From Acanthopleura granulata (taxonomy: Eukaryota; Mollusca; Polyplacophora; Chitonida; Chitonidae): a stretch of DNA of 64,000 nt. Positions 61,063 through 64,000 of this stretch are shown here, piece by piece (the stretch's first letter is position 1; every line of letters starts with the position of its first letter). The notes under the pieces were generated by a model. The model was not told the DNA's origin. It saw only the letters and a program-made list of their open reading frames with translations, and ran no database searches. Where the stretch lies: contig JABBOT010000002.1 in NCBI GenBank assembly GCA_016165875.1, positions 2,257,540 through 2,321,539 of the forward strand. The letters run 5' to 3'. A program made the translations under genes and the position numbers.

Positions 61063-62267
61063 ATGCACGTGGAACATTTGAAATCTCAAAGTGTTATACA
61101 CACATAATCAATAACTTAATTGCCATGATAAAAAAATGCAATATGACATATCTTCTCGAGTTATTTTTCATTCTACATTTTTTTATAGCATCGTCTATTG
61201 GACACATTCACGAAAAATACATCGACATTTTCTAGATTTTTTCTTTTCACTTTGAAAAATTCTGCGAATATGTCACACGGCTACGCTACTAATAACTACC
61301 ATCAAGTTAAACATTCTGTATAGGCAACCATGTAGAGGACGGGTCGTGGTTTTGGCTCTGTCCTCAAGTAGTTCCGGATATGGGAGTCGCTTTCCAGCAA
61401 TCCTGGGTAATATGTATTATAATAAAGAACATGGTAGTGACGACGTATACAGTGTAATGACAAGTGGCCAGCAGATCTAACCGTTGTTATAACGGGACTA
61501 GTGTCGGGATAAACAGGGAGACACAAACTCATAATTTCCCCATCCTTTCTTCAGAATCCCGCAGAATCTCGTCCCTCCTGACAATGGCTTCGCTGCCTGC
61601 CTAGTTGATGTCTGTCTTGGCTTTATCTCTAATTTAGCTATACAGACGATAGACAACTGCAATATGTCCGTATTATTAATTTCTGTGTTATTTTCATGGA
61701 TGTCGTGTTTCCACTTCACCCAGGGACAGTTCAGTGGCAATGGCGTGGTGTTCCACAGGCCTTGTAAGTATTCATCAAGACTGATAAACATATGATAAAT
61801 TATGAATATATCGAATCCCGTATAACCCTAATATTAATTCGCCACCCTTCCGTTCCTCATTTGCAACAAAGTCATTGATGAAGAATTTAAGCTGATACAG
61901 CCTGATTGAAGTCTACCGAAATCCAATAGTATTTGACGCGTGGTATATAACTCATTCTTTTCAGTTATGAAAAAATTCTCTAAAATGTGTCCCAGAATTT
62001 TTTATAACAACAAATGCTCGTCGTGTTCAAGAGAAAATGCCCGGTGTATACGGTGCCATGGCTTATCTTCCTTCGAGGGATGGTCATTCAGACAATTCTT
62101 TCCGTAGCAAAAGTGATGTTAGGTCAAGAAAAATCGTTCTTTGTGGAGCTGGAAGTAAATATGTTTCTTAGTCCAGCCAAGTTTCCTTAAACTTCAGTGG
62201 GTTCATTTAAATTGACATACACCACGCAAGCACATGTCACAATATAAAAATATCTTGATTGTGCAGT
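61063..62267. other. No gene recognised
   Basis: Minus-strand ORFs of 76 and 97 codons (61302-61791) overlap and are not recognisable. Confidence 0.5.
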
Positions 62268-62322
62268 AAGTACAGCATGGTCATACAGGCTGTATACAGC
62301 ATAATGACTTGTAGGCATGTAT
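62268..62322 (+). repeat. Detached left part of the 62.6-kb minisatellite
   Basis: GTACAGCATGGTCATACAGG and CTGTATACAGCATAATGAC match the array unit. Separated from the main array by the family-2 SINE. Confidence 0.6.
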
Positions 62323-62330
62323 CTATGCTT

Positions 62331-62589
62331 AGACTTCACGTCGTATACTCGACAATTTTTCAGTTAATGTGTGACGAGGACTAGTCGTTAGAATGTATGT
62401 ATACTGTCTTCTTGTGGCAAGACGAAAGAAAATACCCCACCCAGTCACATCATACTAACACGGGACGACCAGTATGGTTTCCTTGCTTTAACTTCCCAAG
62501 CGAGGCGTGCAGGAAAAAATACCATTTTGAAAGTCTTTGGTATGACCCTGGGGTGGACGCTCCAACCACTAGGCCATCGAGGCTGTTTG
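62331..62589 (-). repeat. SINE-like element, family 2, inserted in a minisatellite
   Basis: Shares ACGTCGTA-CTCGACAATTTTT, CTTCTTGTGGCAAGACGA, CACCCAGTCACATCA, GTTTCCTTGCTTTAAC, AAGCGAGGCGTGCAG, AGTCTTTGGTATGACCC and CCACTAGGCCATCGAGGC with the 48.1-kb copy. The last string is the reverse complement of a tRNA-like A-box region (TGGCCTAGTGG), which identifies the head. Related array units lie on both sides. Confidence 0.72.
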
Positions 62590-62599
62590 CGTGATCACA

Positions 62600-63058
62600 T
62601 AGGCTATATAACAGTATGTTCCCACAGATTGTATACACATAAATATGATGTAGGTTGTATATACAGCGTGTGAATATAAACTGTAAATACATCTTGGTGG
62701 CATTGGCTGTACATGCACTGTGGTGCTACAGGTAGCAGAGATTCAAGATGTATGGTTATCATTGTGATACAGCCTGTAGATACACCATGGAGAAACGCCT
62801 CGTAAATAGATCATAGTGATACAGGCTGGAAATACATAATGGTGATACATCCTGTAAATACATCGTGGTGATATAGCCCGTAAGCACATCATGGTGATGC
62901 AGACTGGAAATACATCATGAACATACAGCCCGTAAATACACCATAGTGTCCTACTGGCTGTATATACATCAAGGTGGTACAGCCTGTAAATACATCATGG
63001 TACAGGCTGTAAATGCACCACAGTGTCCTACTGGCTGTATCATGGTCATTTATGGTGC
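62600..63058 (+). repeat. Minisatellite, about 27-30-bp unit
   Basis: Unit GTGATACAGCCTGTAAATAC + ATCATG, more than a dozen degenerate copies, with a higher-order duplication of GTGTCCTACTGGCTGTAT (62946 and 63023). Minus-strand ORFs across it are repeat-derived. Confidence 0.88.
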
Positions 63059-63149
63059 TATATGCATTTGCAGCCGATGGCACCAAGCCTTCTTGTGATG
63101 CGCTATGGGCGCATTTATGCATATGTATCATGAAGAGTTATTCATTCTT

Positions 63150-63665
63150 CACACCAAAGAAAAGTATTAATAAATAACACATATCTGTAACACTTTACTA
63201 AGACGCTAATGTGTTAAAACTAAATGCTGACAATGAAGTATCAACTAAATATAAGTGTAAAACGATATTAGACCTACACACAAAACTAGAACTATGGTAA
63301 ATCTATCCAGTATCATGTAATGGACGTGGATTTTATTTCAAAATATACCTCTGCAAACAGCCAAACATATCGTCAAGAATGTGTTCAAGTGTTAATGACC
63401 AGAATGACACACCAAATAACACATAGTTGTTAATACGTTAACATATGTGTTAATTACAACAGAGATGAATTTAAAATCCTCGTAATATATGATACAGGGA
63501 TATATTTATCTGATTGTTATTTAATTATTCGTTTAACTTCGTTTTAAACTTACGTTTAGTTGATATTTTACATTGTCAGTATTTATTTTAACACATGAAC
63601 ACATTAACGTGTTAGTAAAGTGTTACAGATACGTGTTAATATTTATAAAATTTTTATTTGGTGTG
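63150..63665. mobile_element. Foldback/MITE-like element with about 120-bp inverted arms beginning CACACCAAA
   Basis: The left end is CACACCAAA at 63150-63158 and the right end TTTGGTGTG at 63657-63665. Arms share AACAC(A/G)TATCTGTAACACTT, TACTAA, ACG(C/T)TAATGTGTT, CTGACAATG and TATCAACTAAA in the same order. An internal CACACCAAATAACACAT at 63408 repeats the terminal sequence. No coding capacity. A target-site duplication is not clear. Confidence 0.8.
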
Positions 63666-64000
63666 TTGGTTCTCGTATATAACAGAACTCGTTTCTTGTA
63701 GTTGCATTCACATTGTGTAACACTGACTTTAATATTGCCACCATTTTCCTCCACAGTCTGTCATCAGTTTTTTGCCGACCCTCAAAGTAAGACTCCGCTG
63801 GAGTTGTCCGTACTGGAAAATGCTGCTGTTGGTGGGTATTATTCAATAAACGCTGATGTTCATTTAGCCTCTCCTCAATCACTAAAACCAGAATCAATTA
63901 AGTGTTCCAATACTGAGAGAAAAGTTAGGGTGAACAGACTCAAAAATCTGAGTTTTCCACTAGGGCTAATTTAACTCAGAAAATTGAGTTATGTGACCAG
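63666..64000. other. Right edge; opposed ORFs, possible exon, undecided
   Basis: On the plus strand a T/C-rich tract ends in CCTCCACAG at 63757, and a frame stays open from there to 63974. On the minus strand an 84-codon frame covers the same DNA. Neither product is recognised and the window ends, so no gene is called. Two small hairpins (ACTCA...TGAGT) lie at 63938-63990. Confidence 0.2.

Noticed and set aside
1..64000. CRISPR array, bacterial operon, rRNA gene or integrated virus
   Set aside because: The short repeats are tandem without unique spacers, no rRNA landmark was seen, and no reverse transcriptase, integrase or capsid motif appears in the translated ORFs.

Overview
The window looks like an AT-rich, gene-poor stretch of an invertebrate nuclear genome. 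It has no operons, dense short ORFs or bacterial signals. It has eukaryotic splice signals, tRNA-derived SINEs with target-site duplications, foldback/MITE-like elements and many minisatellites. The dominant SINE (tRNA-like head, a body mentioning the box GGCCAGCATTATGGTGG on the reverse strand, and an ATAAATAAATA-type tail) is of a kind I associate from memory with mollusc genomes. A mollusc or another lophotrochozoan is my best guess; species cannot be read from this.

Only two ORFs stand out as real genes. Gene A (41552-42805, +) and gene B (46714-47988, -) have uninterrupted coding regions of 417 and 424 residues. They face each other with stops 3.9 kb apart and are clearly paralogous. They share a basic aromatic N-terminus, an HIYEEI box, a serine-rich DSGYxxS block running into a leucine-rich helix, and a late RHH(S/T) box, all in the same order. 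Both have a splice acceptor just upstream of the ATG, so each has at least one untranslated leader exon elsewhere. I do not recognise the family. The motifs suggest disordered, phosphorylation-controlled signalling adaptors.

Layout. 0-8 kb: minisatellites and a tandem duplication. 8-17 kb: SINEs and one MITE-like element. 17-25 kb: mostly featureless, with a GC-richer patch near 24.4-24.9 kb carrying a TATA-like box and two good splice donors. 25.6-26.1 kb: a long foldback element. 27.2-27.9 kb: a degenerate satellite. 28-37 kb: mostly featureless except a TATA/donor pair near 33.1 kb, a 27-bp array, and a GC-rich patch at 37.1-37.7 kb. 41.5-48.0 kb: the gene pair, separated by two adjacent MITE-like elements and a degenerate repeat array. 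48-64 kb: SINE-rich intergenic or intronic DNA with arrays near 60.9 and 62.6-63.1 kb and a second foldback at 63.15-63.67 kb.

All repeat assignments come from comparing copies within the window by eye. Protein family, transcript structure and species would need database searches that I could not run.
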